A stretch of DNA of 64,000 nucleotides from a virus. Each line of letters starts with the position of its first letter. The first letter of the stretch is position 1. This document shows, piece after piece, positions 1-9,671 of the stretch. A model generated the notes under the pieces. The model made no database searches, was not told the DNA's origin, and saw only the letters and a program-made list of their open reading frames with translations. The stretch covers positions 219,393 through 283,392 of IMG/VR virus record IMGVR_UViG_3300042879_006196; one strand, written 5' to 3'. A program made the translations under genes and the position numbers.

Positions 1-3000
1 CAAGAACTGTTACAATTACTTTTTATGAGCCTCTTACTTTAAGCAGAACTTCTACAACCACTGTAAGTTGTGCTTCTACCGAAAACATTGATATTACAGA
101 GGCTATCACTTCTATTGATGGATATAGTCTAGTAAATTCTGCTTTAGTTTTGCTTAAAAATCAAACAGATCCGAGCCAGAATGGAGTGTATATATGGTCA
201 TCAACTTCAGAGCTTCTTTATAAACAATCTAGTTTTAATACAAAAGTTTATGTTACCAATGGCACACAATCTCAAACAGAATGGATACAACTTGAATCTG
301 ATCCAGAAAATTTAAATGCAATTAATTATGCTTTATGGTTTGCAAATATTCTTTCTTTAGAAAGTAATGATCAGATTGTGTCAATTGCAAATGATAAATC
401 TGGCGGACCAAATAGTAATACAACAGAAACAAGATATTATCAATCCTTTTTTGTTGCAACAACTAAATATATCTATAGGGTATTGAATTACAATACTCCG
501 AACATTTATCCAACTATTTCACAAATCAACTGGGATTACGAAAATAATGGGCTTATTACCAATATTCAACATTACAGTGTCGAAGATCCAGAAAACGGTC
601 AACTTGTAGTGTTTACTGAAAATGGAATTTTTAAATCAAAATCAAGTGCTTTTGAATATGGACCATTGGACTCATCAGGCAATTTGGTTTTACCAAATAA
701 TTCTTACGAAAGATTTATTAACAATGTAACAGCACCCCAAGCAGATAATGCATCAGTGTACGATGCTTATACCTTGGAAGAGTATGTAGGTAAAATCACA
801 TCAGTAAGTATTGCCACTTCAATTGTCACCGTTCCTGATGGCACTTACACGAATCAGCGCGTTTATGCCAATAATACACAAGGCTCTGGGTTGACTGTAG
901 ATCTTACAATTAAATCAAATGTTATTACAAGTCTAGAGATCAATAGGGGTGGAGTAAATTATGGTGAAGATCTGCCTAATCCATATGTGGTAATTGGTGA
1001 ACAGAAGATTTTCTTACAAAATGCAGTGACACAAGGATACTTTACATGTAATTATGATTCTCAATATTTTGTTTACAGCAAATCTGATGGAATAAATCCT
1101 TCTTCTTTATTATATGAAGTTAACTACACAAATTTTTATGTGGAGCCTTGGAATAATTTTCCATTAGTTACAGCTAAAATTAACAATACACCTACAAATA
1201 ATACTTTCGGATATAATGCAGAAACTGGTGAGATTGTGTTTGTGGATTCGTTGCCTAAATCTTTGAAAGATTCTGTCACCGTTTCTTTGACAAATAAAGG
1301 ACAATACATTTCCAATACTGGTGATACTCCTCACGGTGAAGTATTTAACATAAGCATTGCTGACTCAGTGCCTTCTGCAAGTATATCATCCACTTACTAT
1401 TCTTCGTCTGGTTCTAATATTCTGCCTTTAAAAAACATCAACAATACTAGATGGAACTCGGAAATCACATCCCTAAAAGTTACAGGATTGAGACCTGCAA
1501 CTAATAGTTCAACTTTGCAATCTTACACTGAGATTTTACAAGTTAGTGTAGACACCACTGCTGGGCTCATTGTTTACATAAAGTCTAAACCGACAACACT
1601 GCCTCTCACTGTAAACTCAAATGTTTTTATTGTTAGACCTTATGATAATGTTCTTGGAATTGAAGATAAAATTTTTCTTTCAAAATCAAACCTCACATAT
1701 CACATGGATTCTGTTAGTCATGCAAATGTTTACACATTGTCTAATGCTCTCACAAATATTAATCCAGATTTGTATGATTATCCAATTGTGCCAAATGAAA
1801 CTTTATCAGGTGTAGATAGAGGGTTAAAAAATACTATTGCTCTGAAAAGTTTGTCAGAATTTGATCCAACAGCTACATTTGTTGGATATACATTTGGTGT
1901 TGACCCTAGCTCTTCAGATGTAGCAGCTTCTCCATCTACAATAAATTTAATCCTTAATTTTTCTTATGGAAATAACCCAACGTTTGCCACTAACAAAGGA
2001 ATTTGGCAATACTTTAGAGCCTCTAAATCTTGGGTTAAACTTGACTCTGTTGGAGATTCTAATGTAATTAATTTTGCTGATAAAACTCTTACAAATTCCT
2101 CGAATATAAGCTTTACATATGCAGGAACTGATCAAGGGCTTTTTTACCAACAAGACGGTGTATATACACTTGATCCTTTATTTACTGAACCAAATTTGAG
2201 TGTAAGCATGGGATCATGGTATACTTCAGCAAAGAACACAACTAAAAGATTTGAAGCTTATGGAAAAGACAATAGCATGTCTTTTGTTTTGAGAACCACA
2301 AAAACCCAAGAGCAAACAACTACCTTACAAAGTGATTATTTTGAAGGTCATACTATTTATGATCTTTATTACAATACTTTTTACAGATATGATGATAAGG
2401 GAAATAGAACTGAACATCCTGCAATTTATTTAGCAACGGATTACAGTGTTTGGGCTTTTACCACTGACGCCGCTCCAGGGTCACCTCCACCTTCAAGCAG
2501 AGGTGCAAATCACACTTTACTTGTAGGTCGCGAAATGTTCGGCAATAATATTCTTAGAAACATAAATAGATTGAATCCAAGTGCGCTTGGTATACCTGTT
2601 AAAGTTTACAAAATTTTAGAAGTTCCTTCAGGTGGGAGATCAACTTGGCTTGCTGTGGCAACATCAAATGGTGTGTATGTTGTTATAAACTGGAGACAAT
2701 GTGATGTTGGTGATCCAAACGGTTTAACTTTTTATCCGCAAAACAAATTCAGTTCAAATGAAACAGTTGGACACTCGTGTTTTGTTATAATTCCAAAATC
2801 TACTGATACTTCTAATTCCACATATTTTGTTGGCACTGAAGTGGGTGTTTTTAAATCTGTATCAAAATGCGGAGATTGGTCAAGAGTTTCAAAGTTTGAT
2901 AATCAGGATTTGTCAGTAAGCGATTTAAAATATTTCAACGATTCAAGCGGAAACGGTATACTTGTTGCTGCCACGAACTTAGGGCTTTGGGTTTCCAATG

Positions 3001-6000
3001 ATGATGGTGACACATGGTCAACAGTAGAAGATTATAATGATCCACAAGTGCAAATAGAAACAAGTGCGACATATGGCTCTCCTTTAAGCGATTTGCCAAT
3101 TCAAACATTTACGCCTGTTTCTGACGGCTATGTATCAAAGGCTTTTGCATACTTTAATCCAGGAGATTTAACTGGTATAACAACATTAAAAGCTTACATT
3201 TCTAACGGAACAGCTACAACACAATCTTCATCATCAATAGAATTGAATTCAAGCAGTTATCCAGGCATGTATGGATTTGCATTTTCAAATGTGTCATGTA
3301 TATCAACCATGTCTTATAGTCTAGGAATAGTAACAGATAATGCCACTTACGCTTCACAAGTAACATGGGGATTATCTAATTTGAATAATCCATACACACA
3401 AGGATCAGCATCTACATCTGGTGGCACATTATTAAATAAAGACTTTTTCTTTAGAATAAATTTAACTACCCCTGCTACACCCACTGAAGTAATAGAACCA
3501 GTGGGATTCTATAACACATCTTATTCAATAGGTTTTGCGTCAGGAACATATTTGGGGGCTTCAATTTCAAGTACAGGATATCTTTATTCAAATGTTGGTA
3601 TTTTGTGCAATGTTGTATTTGACACTTCTAAATCTTTTGAAATCAATGATACAGCTATTGTCACACAATCTGGAGTATCCACTTCTTATGTAAGAACTGC
3701 AGTAATTAATGCCTTAGTGCCAACTGGAATAAACTCTGACACTTTATATACACGCTTGTCGAATGGTTTTGGCACTAGCAAATTGCTTACAGCAATATAT
3801 GGATTTAACAATAAAATCAATGATTTATTGTTTTATTCAACAGCAAATGCTTCTTCATCTTCAAGTTGTTTAACTTCCTCATCAGTATCATTTGAAGGTT
3901 ACTCAAATAACTCAAGTTTGATTTCTGAATCTATTAGTTATGTTTCAAATACTGGAAGATTATCTAAATTGTATGATGCTATGCTTTTTAATGCTCGATT
4001 ACAATTCCCAGCTATTGTTTCTGGATTCTATAAAAATAATTTAAGCCAAATTGATACTAACTTTATAAATTTACAATCTGTAAAGGAGCAGTACAAGAGT
4101 GATTTTGATTTGTATTTAAGTTTAAATCTTAGTTTATTATCATTCACCACTTATAATGTTTACTATGGAGATAACACTAATAATTTTGTTTGGGTGGAAG
4201 ATAATTATAGTTACAGCATTGTGGTTCTTTCGGATGGCTCATGCACAACAAATTTCACTTTCGATTCGACGAATGGAACTTGCACAGTAACATCTTTGCT
4301 TACACCTTTATACTTGTTGCTAAGCAAAGACTGGGATTTTGATGTAAGTATTTCAGATTTGTCCGATGATATAAATATTTGGTCAAGCTCAACTAATGCT
4401 TTAGATTTAGTAACAAATCAATATGCACTCAGTTTTAAGCCTTTAATAATTGTAACCACTGATGGAAATGATGATTCTCAAGCTACTCCTGAATCTGTTA
4501 ATGCATCACTTAAAGTGGCTTATTCTGGAACAGGTACGCAAGTTTTAGTAATTGAGCCAACACAATCTGGAAATGAAAATTACCTCAGAAAGATGATAGA
4601 GCAGACAAACTCTAAAGTTTTTAAATATCTATCTTATCCTGAAGATGAATTAAAAAATGTTCTTTTTGAAGAAGACAGCCTAAATTTACTTTCATCTTAT
4701 TGGGAAAGAAAATATGATTTTGATGAACCTAAATTCATAAGTTATATTTACACATCATTTGTTGAGCCTGGTAATTCATCAGCAAATGTAATGTTCAGAT
4801 GGTCTGCAGATCGTGTAGAGTTTAGTAATTACATTAGCTTAATTAACAATTCAAGATATAATTTGAATCAAAAAGTTTTAGCAATAGAATATTTAATAGA
4901 TATGGTGGAAGATTATAGTTCTAACACCAGAATTCTTCCATATGTGAAACAACTTTATCATGTAAGTGTAATCCCTGCAACACAAACTTACCTTACATAT
5001 CCTCAAGATATATCTGGGCAACTTTTTGAAACATTAGCTCTTGGTTCTTTCACAAATAGTGCTTTAGTGGACATCACACCAATTGTAGGAAGAACAGAAT
5101 CTGCTGACACTTCTTATTACGAGCAAGTGCAGCTTAACAGAAACGGTGCATTACCAAACAGGCAAACTTCTTACAGAATTACTCCAGCATTTAGTGTTAC
5201 AGGTTTAAAACTAATTCCTGTGACCAATGAAGAGAATAATTCTAGCTACTATATAGTTGATAACAATTCCACGTTGTACACTTGGACAAATAATGATAAA
5301 TTCTATTTGTATTCTGACGGAAATCCTATAAGCCCCACTGCCTATTCTACAGTGCCAGAAAGTGGAATATTATTGATTACAAATATTTACACAATTGTGA
5401 ATGGAGTTTACTTATATGAATCATTTACTGCACAAATTGATTACGTTGAGTCAAGAGAGACAATTATTGGCGAGCCAACAATAACATACGATTACAAAAC
5501 ATACTATTTAAGCAATGGCAGAATTCCCACTGATGCAAAAGTGGTTGTTTTAGTAAACCAAGAGATTTATAAAGGTATTTACACAGTTAGTGCATATGAT
5601 GGAACTATTACTTTTGCAAGTATAAGAGAAACATCAGATTATGTGACAGTATTTATTCAATTTTCAAATCAATTTAGGGCTGGCTTACAGATTGAAAGTT
5701 ATTCAGCTGATAATTTAACTTTGCAAAGTTTCAATTTCACATACACAAGTGTGCCTAATCTCAATACATATTTAGACTCATTCTATTATGCAAAGCCTTT
5801 CCTTTCTGGATCACCTACATTGTCGCCATTGTCTCCGAACATAGATAGCACTTTGTCTCTTACTTACAGCTATCAAGACGAAAGTAATGCGCCAGAAAAT
5901 GGATCTACTATACAATGGTGGCGGCAAAGAACAGGCATTGAATATGTAACGTTCAATACTGCTGCAAACTTAAGTGTAACTGGAGCTTTAGTGGGCATAA

Positions 6001-6851
6001 ATACATTTACTGTTAAATCACTTTATAATCAATCTGAAAATCCATTTATTCTTTCTGTTACTACAAATTCGAATGGCATCACAACTAATGTAGTGAGGGT
6101 TGTTATTTCTGATAGAGGGTCAGGATTTATTGGCACTGGGACAAATCTGCAAGCTTCTGTATCAGTGCCTTTATCAACTAATCCAGTAACGTTTGCGACA
6201 ATCAATAATTTGGGCTTGGCAATAACAGCTTACACTTTGAAAGCACCTTATACACCTGGTTACGCAACCACTGATAACTTCGTGAGAATAAACCCAAATT
6301 CTCCAACAGGCTATGCATCCACAACTTTTGGATATTCATCATCTGTGGTCTTATATTCTTATCCGAACTACGATGGAAGATTGTTTGAGCAAACTAATGA
6401 TGTTGCTGGTCGTGTAATTTTTGATGGTAGAGATGTGGTTTATGCAACTGTAACACCAAGCAATGGAGTTTCAGAAGGTTCAACATATCAATCAAATCCA
6501 ATTACAATAAATCCATTTTACACACCTGTTCTTTCCAGCTTGACTATTGTTGGATCAATTTCTAGCTATAATGGAGTTAGTACTAACTTGAATGTTTTTG
6601 CAAATACTCCTCAAACTCCACTATATAATTTCAATTATGCAATAAGCCCATTCAATCAATACGTGGTAATTAATTGGTTTAAACTTGTTGAGACTGGAGT
6701 GAAAAATATATCTTCATCAACTACCCTTTCGAGTAATTTGATAAATGCTTCTGATCAAATATATTACACAGCATACCCTGCGGTAATTCAGTCCAACGGA
6801 ACTTATGGGTTCGGTAATACAGTTAATTCAGAGATTTACACAGTGATATAG
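1..6851 (+). CDS. Giant virion/tail structural protein, 5' end outside window
   Basis: The reading frame (codons from base 3) is open from the window edge, so the gene starts upstream; at least 2282 codons are visible. It opens with a module common in phage fibres, ending in LLKNQTDPSQNGVYIW (about 100-190). Around 2840-3030 two segments (GVFKSVSKCGDWSRV and GLWVSNDDGDTWSTV) resemble BNR/sortilin beta-propeller blades. Around 4440-4480 PLIIVTTDGNDD resembles the second half of a von Willebrand A domain, but I see no clear DxSxS metal site. The rest is Ser/Thr/Asn-rich beta-type sequence without signal peptide or membrane segment. The gene ends in TAG and is followed 32 bases later by the subtilisin gene. 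Virion location is inferred from composition and size. Confidence 0.75.
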   Translation, partial: RTVTITFYEPLTLSRTSTTTVSCASTENIDITEAITSIDGYSLVNSALVLLKNQTDPSQNGVYIWSSTSELLYKQSSFNTKVYVTNGTQSQTEWIQLESDPENLNAINYALWFANILSLESNDQIVSIANDKSGGPNSNTTETRYYQSFFVATTKYIYRVLNYNTPNIYPTISQINWDYENNGLITNIQHYSVEDPENGQLVVFTENGIFKSKSSAFEYGPLDSSGNLVLPNNSYERFINNVTAPQADNASVYDAYTLEEYVGKITSVSIATSIVTVPDGTYTNQRVYANNTQGSGLTVDLTIKSNVITSLEINRGGVNYGEDLPNPYVVIGEQKIFLQNAVTQGYFTCNYDSQYFVYSKSDGINPSSLLYEVNYTNFYVEPWNNFPLVTAKINNTPTNNTFGYNAETGEIVFVDSLPKSLKDSVTVSLTNKGQYISNTGDTPHGEVFNISIADSVPSASISSTYYSSSGSNILPLKNINNTRWNSEITSLKVTGLRPATNSSTLQSYTEILQVSVDTTAGLIVYIKSKPTTLPLTVNSNVFIVRPYDNVLGIEDKIFLSKSNLTYHMDSVSHANVYTLSNALTNINPDLYDYPIVPNETLSGVDRGLKNTIALKSLSEFDPTATFVGYTFGVDPSSSDVAASPSTINLILNFSYGNNPTFATNKGIWQYFRASKSWVKLDSVGDSNVINFADKTLTNSSNISFTYAGTDQGLFYQQDGVYTLDPLFTEPNLSVSMGSWYTSAKNTTKRFEAYGKDNSMSFVLRTTKTQEQTTTLQSDYFEGHTIYDLYYNTFYRYDDKGNRTEHPAIYLATDYSVWAFTTDAAPGSPPPSSRGANHTLLVGREMFGNNILRNINRLNPSALGIPVKVYKILEVPSGGRSTWLAVATSNGVYVVINWRQCDVGDPNGLTFYPQNKFSSNETVGHSCFVIIPKSTDTSNSTYFVGTEVGVFKSVSKCGDWSRVSKFDNQDLSVSDLKYFNDSSGNGILVAATNLGLWVSNDDGDTWSTVEDYNDPQVQIETSATYGSPLSDLPIQTFTPVSDGYVSKAFAYFNPGDLTGITTLKAYISNGTATTQSSSSIELNSSSYPGMYGFAFSNVSCISTMSYSLGIVTDNATYASQVTWGLSNLNNPYTQGSASTSGGTLLNKDFFFRINLTTPATPTEVIEPVGFYNTSYSIGFASGTYLGASISSTGYLYSNVGILCNVVFDTSKSFEINDTAIVTQSGVSTSYVRTAVINALVPTGINSDTLYTRLSNGFGTSKLLTAIYGFNNKINDLLFYSTANASSSSSCLTSSSVSFEGYSNNSSLISESISYVSNTGRLSKLYDAMLFNARLQFPAIVSGFYKNNLSQIDTNFINLQSVKEQYKSDFDLYLSLNLSLLSFTTYNVYYGDNTNNFVWVEDNYSYSIVVLSDGSCTTNFTFDSTNGTCTVTSLLTPLYLLLSKDWDFDVSISDLSDDINIWSSSTNALDLVTNQYALSFKPLIIVTTDGNDDSQATPESVNASLKVAYSGTGTQVLVIEPTQSGNENYLRKMIEQTNSKVFKYLSYPEDELKNVLFEEDSLNLLSSYWERKYDFDEPKFISYIYTSFVEPGNSSANVMFRWSADRVEFSNYISLINNSRYNLNQKVLAIEYLIDMVEDYSSNTRILPYVKQLYHVSVIPATQTYLTYPQDISGQLFETLALGSFTNSALVDITPIVGRTESADTSYYEQVQLNRNGALPNRQTSYRITPAFSVTGLKLIPVTNEENNSSYYIVDNNSTLYTWTNNDKFYLYSDGNPISPTAYSTVPESGILLITNIYTIVNGVYLYESFTAQIDYVESRETIIGEPTITYDYKTYYLSNGRIPTDAKVVVLVNQEIYKGIYTVSAYDGTITFASIRETSDYVTVFIQFSNQFRAGLQIESYSADNLTLQSFNFTYTSVPNLNTYLDSFYYAKPFLSGSPTLSPLSPNIDSTLSLTYSYQDESNAPENGSTIQWWRQRTGIEYVTFNTAANLSVTGALVGINTFTVKSLYNQSENPFILSVTTNSNGITTNVVRVVISDRGSGFIGTGTNLQASVSVPLSTNPVTFATINNLGLAITAYTLKAPYTPGYATTDNFVRINPNSPTGYASTTFGYSSSVVLYSYPNYDGRLFEQTNDVAGRVIFDGRDVVYATVTPSNGVSEGSTYQSNPITINPFYTPVLSSLTIVGSISSYNGVSTNLNVFANTPQTPLYNFNYAISPFNQYVVINWFKLVETGVKNISSSTTLSSNLINASDQIYYTAYPAVIQSNGTYGFGNTVNSEIYTVI

Positions 6852-6871
6852 GTTGTAAAGCTTTTTTTTCA

Positions 6872-6877
6872 TAAAAT
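6872..6877 (+). promoter_or_regulatory. -10-like TAAAAT, leaderless start of 6884
   Basis: A TAAAAT hexamer ends 6 bases before the ATG at 6884. A start 7 bases after the hexamer would fall on the A of the ATG. One mismatch to TATAAT; no -35 seen. Part of a series described in the findings. Confidence 0.4.
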
Positions 6878-6883
6878 TTAATT

Positions 6884-7810
6884 ATGTCTAATCCAATTAA
6901 ATTCATTCCAGATTTAAGAGATAAAATTTTAAATCAAGTTTCTATTCTGAATGAGCAACAGAATTGGGGGCTATCTTTTATTGAAGCTTCTTATGCTTGG
7001 CAACATTCAAAAGGAGAAGATGTAAAGGTGGCAATAATAGACACAGGATGGTTTCCTCACAAAGATTTACAAGTGAATTTTTTAGATGGGTATGATGCCA
7101 CTGGCAATAATGATTTTATGGATCATGGCTCATATCATGGCACACATGTGGCTGGAATAGTTGGTGCTAATTGTGGGCAAAATATTGGCGTAATGGGTGT
7201 TGCGCCAAGCTGTAAACTTATTCCCATAAAGGCACTTGATGATGATGGCACTGGTTCATTTGATTTCATTGCAAACGCTTTACAAATCGCACACGACTTA
7301 GATGTAGATATAATCAATATGTCTCTTGGAACAGAATCCGATTATGGTCAAAGCAAAGTACATTCATTGATAAAAGATATAACAGCAAAGGGCAAGATTG
7401 TGGTTTGTGCTAGTGGGAATGATGGAGAAGATGTAAACTTTCCAGCAAAATATGATGAATCAATTGCTGTGGCAGCTGTTGAAAATGATGGAAAATTGGC
7501 TCGTTTTTCTTCGAGAGGTCCTGAGCTTGATGTTGCGGCACCTGGTGTAAAAATTTATTCTACTTGGGGAAACAATCAATATGTGAATCTTGATGGCACA
7601 TCTATGGCTTGTCCAACTATTTCTGGAATAATTGCATTGATAATTTCTTGGTATAAAAAAAATCCAGACCCAAATTTTCAAATAAATTTCACGAACATGA
7701 TCAAACTTATGTATGATTTAGGTGGACCAGAAGGTGACCATATTGTACAACAAGGATCGTATAATATTGGAGTGCCTAAATTACAAAATTTTAATCCTTG
7801 GAAAAATTAA
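6884..7810 (+). CDS. Subtilisin-like serine protease (S8, intracellular type)
   Basis: This is a 308-residue S8 endopeptidase. The triad is visible: Asp53 in AIIDTG, His84 in HGTHVAG and Ser240 in DGTSMACP. The oxyanion Asn lies in CASGND. There is no signal peptide, and the N-terminal 40 residues containing KFIPDL resemble the short extension of intracellular subtilisins, where a LIPY segment blocks the active site until it is cleaved. It therefore probably acts in the cytoplasm or in the capsid. It sits between a giant structural gene and a trypsin-like protease, so processing of virion proteins is a reasonable guess. Degradation of host proteins is the alternative. Confidence 0.9.
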   Translation: MSNPIKFIPDLRDKILNQVSILNEQQNWGLSFIEASYAWQHSKGEDVKVAIIDTGWFPHKDLQVNFLDGYDATGNNDFMDHGSYHGTHVAGIVGANCGQNIGVMGVAPSCKLIPIKALDDDGTGSFDFIANALQIAHDLDVDIINMSLGTESDYGQSKVHSLIKDITAKGKIVVCASGNDGEDVNFPAKYDESIAVAAVENDGKLARFSSRGPELDVAAPGVKIYSTWGNNQYVNLDGTSMACPTISGIIALIISWYKKNPDPNFQINFTNMIKLMYDLGGPEGDHIVQQGSYNIGVPKLQNFNPWKN

Positions 7811-7812
7811 CA

Positions 7813-8433
7813 ATGTCAGAAAAAGTAACAGATAGAATACAAGAAGTGATTGCACAATCTGTGCCTGCCTCATGCACTATATTTGTAAAAACAAGAAAAC
7901 AATCTTGGTCAGGAAGCGGCTTTCACATAGGAAATGGCTATGTTGTTACTGCTTCACATGTTGCACCTGAAGAATTAATGTCCAGTGGAGACGTAAAAGT
8001 AACTTTTGATGGTTCATTATTATTGGATTGTTCAGTTTTCAAATCAGATCCTAATATAGACGCGGCTATTTTAAAAATTGAATCAGATTGGTCAAATATT
8101 CCTTCTGTAGTTTTAGCAAACTCAGACGCTGTTGAATTGGGTGAAACTGTTGCAGTTATAGGCGCGCCAGAAATGTTTCATGACACAGTAACGGTTGGAA
8201 GAGTAAGCAATACAGATCAATCACTAGGAGATGCCGCCCCATCTCCAGCTTGGAATAATATAATGTTTGTTGATGCAAAAATCATACAAGGAGTAAGCGG
8301 CGGAATGTGCGTTGGCACAGATGGTCTTGTAATTGGTTCAGTAATTGGAGTCACAGGGATGCTTGCAGAATATGGTGTAGGTGAGAATGTTATTTGTCCT
8401 TCCAATAAAATAATTAATCTTTTGAAAAGTTAA
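7813..8433 (+). CDS. Trypsin-like (S1/DegP-type) serine protease
   Basis: The 206-residue protein has a chymotrypsin-fold triad: His49 in TASHV, Asp83 in DPNIDAAIL and Ser162 in GVSGGM. The last replaces the common GNSGG. No signal peptide or PDZ domain is seen, so it is a minimal catalytic domain acting in the cytoplasm or virion. I chose the ATG at 7813, two bases after the stop of the subtilisin gene. A TTG at 7798 would extend it into that gene. The tight spacing indicates co-transcription with the subtilisin. The substrate is unknown. Confidence 0.85.
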   Translation: MSEKVTDRIQEVIAQSVPASCTIFVKTRKQSWSGSGFHIGNGYVVTASHVAPEELMSSGDVKVTFDGSLLLDCSVFKSDPNIDAAILKIESDWSNIPSVVLANSDAVELGETVAVIGAPEMFHDTVTVGRVSNTDQSLGDAAPSPAWNNIMFVDAKIIQGVSGGMCVGTDGLVIGSVIGVTGMLAEYGVGENVICPSNKIINLLKS

Positions 8434-8437
8434 TTAG

Positions 8438-8443
8438 TATAAT
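8438..8443 (+). promoter_or_regulatory. -10-like TATAAT, leaderless start of dnaJ
   Basis: Perfect TATAAT with 6 bases to the ATG at 8450, so the predicted start is the A of the ATG. No Shine-Dalgarno sequence lies between. Confidence 0.55.
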
Positions 8444-8449
8444 ATCTAT

Positions 8450-9406
8450 ATGGATTATTATTCAATACTTGAATTAGATAGAACGGCGTCTCCCGAAGAT
8501 ATCAAAAAATCTTACAGAAAACTAGCAAAACAATATCATCCAGATGTAAACCCCAACGATCCAATATCTGAGGAAAAATTTAAACAAGTAAGTGAAGCAT
8601 ATGAAGTTCTTTCAGATGAACAAAAAAAACACAACTATGATACTTATGGTAATGTAAATGGTGGGGGTTTTACTGATTTTGGTTTCAATATCAATTTTGA
8701 TCCTGGTTCAATATTTGAAGAATTTTTTGGACCCAGGAGGCAACCTGAAAGAAATACTGATCTGCAAATTGAATTGCAATTACAATTAAAGGATTTTGTT
8801 AAAGGCTGCGTTCATACTGTCAAAATCAATAAAAGAAAAAAATGCCTTGATTGTGACGGATTAGGGGGATTTGATTTCAATGCATGCCCTGACTGCAATG
8901 GCTCTGGCATGATTCAACATTCCAGTTTTAACCATATGTTTTTTGTTCAAACATCTCCTTGTGGCAGATGTAGTGCCAAGGGCAAAATTCCACAAAGACA
9001 ATGTGATAAATGTAACGTTACTGGATTCATTAATTACGTTTCAGAAATTAATATCAATATTCCTGAAAATTGTCCAATATTTGCTACTTTACAACTTCAA
9101 GGTCAAGGTAATCAAGAAAAAAATAATTTACCTCCTGGAAATTTGTTTGTAAGACTTGTTCCAGTCTCAAACGGCTTTGAAGTAGATCATGAGGGCAACG
9201 TTAAGTTGATCAAAGAAATTAATTTGCAAAATTGGGTAAATAACGAAGAAATTTCAATTGATAGATTTGGAATAGAAGCATTCAAATTTTCATTGTATAA
9301 TTTAAGTAGCTCTGATAGTCAAATCAAATTTGATGGGATGGGCGCAAAGAATGCAAATAACAGCCGCCAAGGTGACTTTATAGTAGCATTCAGAATAACT
9401 AAATAA
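8450..9406 (+). CDS. dnaJ: DnaJ/Hsp40 co-chaperone
   Basis: This is a 318-residue type-I J-protein. The N-terminal J-domain (1-67) has the HPD motif at 30-32, which stimulates DnaK ATPase. A short Gly/Phe-rich stretch follows. Four cysteine pairs (CLDC, CPDC, CGRC, CDKC; about residues 131-192) form the DnaJ zinc-finger region. The C-terminal substrate-binding domain is shorter than in the ~375-residue bacterial protein. The cognate DnaK is encoded 2.3 kb downstream on the same strand. It probably works with that DnaK in folding or disassembly during phage development. Confidence 0.93.
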   Translation: MDYYSILELDRTASPEDIKKSYRKLAKQYHPDVNPNDPISEEKFKQVSEAYEVLSDEQKKHNYDTYGNVNGGGFTDFGFNINFDPGSIFEEFFGPRRQPERNTDLQIELQLQLKDFVKGCVHTVKINKRKKCLDCDGLGGFDFNACPDCNGSGMIQHSSFNHMFFVQTSPCGRCSAKGKIPQRQCDKCNVTGFINYVSEININIPENCPIFATLQLQGQGNQEKNNLPPGNLFVRLVPVSNGFEVDHEGNVKLIKEINLQNWVNNEEISIDRFGIEAFKFSLYNLSSSDSQIKFDGMGAKNANNSRQGDFIVAFRITK

Positions 9407-9420
9407 GGAGAAATAAAAAT

Positions 9421-9618
9421 ATGGCAATGATTAAACAAGGAAAATCAGGAAAAATCAAACAAGTAATTGTTGACGATGTTGAGCATACACCTGCTCCAGA
9501 CTTACAGTGGTCTGATGTTGTTATCAAAGACGTTCTTGATGTTCCAACTAGAACAGAACACGTATTGGATGTTGACCTAGACGAAACTGACGGCGATGAA
9601 ATTGCAGTAAGAGTTTAA
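9421..9618 (+). CDS. Small acidic protein, unknown
   Basis: This 65-residue protein has a basic N-terminus and a very acidic C-terminus (DVDLDETDGDE). I do not recognise it. It has a strong Shine-Dalgarno sequence, AAGGAG at 9405-9410, and is followed at once by a strong terminator. Both suggest high expression, unlike most neighbours, which lack clear ribosome binding sites. It follows dnaJ by 14 bases and probably ends that transcript. A structural or nucleic-acid-mimic role is possible but not shown. Confidence 0.7.
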   Translation: MAMIKQGKSGKIKQVIVDDVEHTPAPDLQWSDVVIKDVLDVPTRTEHVLDVDLDETDGDEIAVRV

Positions 9619-9621
9619 ACT

Positions 9622-9649
9622 AAGATCCCAGCAATCTGGGATCTTTTTT
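9622..9649 (+). terminator. Rho-independent terminator
   Basis: A perfect 10-bp stem (AAGATCCCAG with CTGGGATCTT) with a CAAT loop runs into a T tract. It ends the dnaJ/acidic-protein transcript. Confidence 0.9.
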
Positions 9650-9671
9650 GTATTTATTTCGTAAATTATTT

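Noticed and set aside
9648-9671. Longer helicase start at TTG 9648
   Set aside because: The codon lies in the terminator T tract and has no ribosome site; GTG 9672 is more likely, though not proven.
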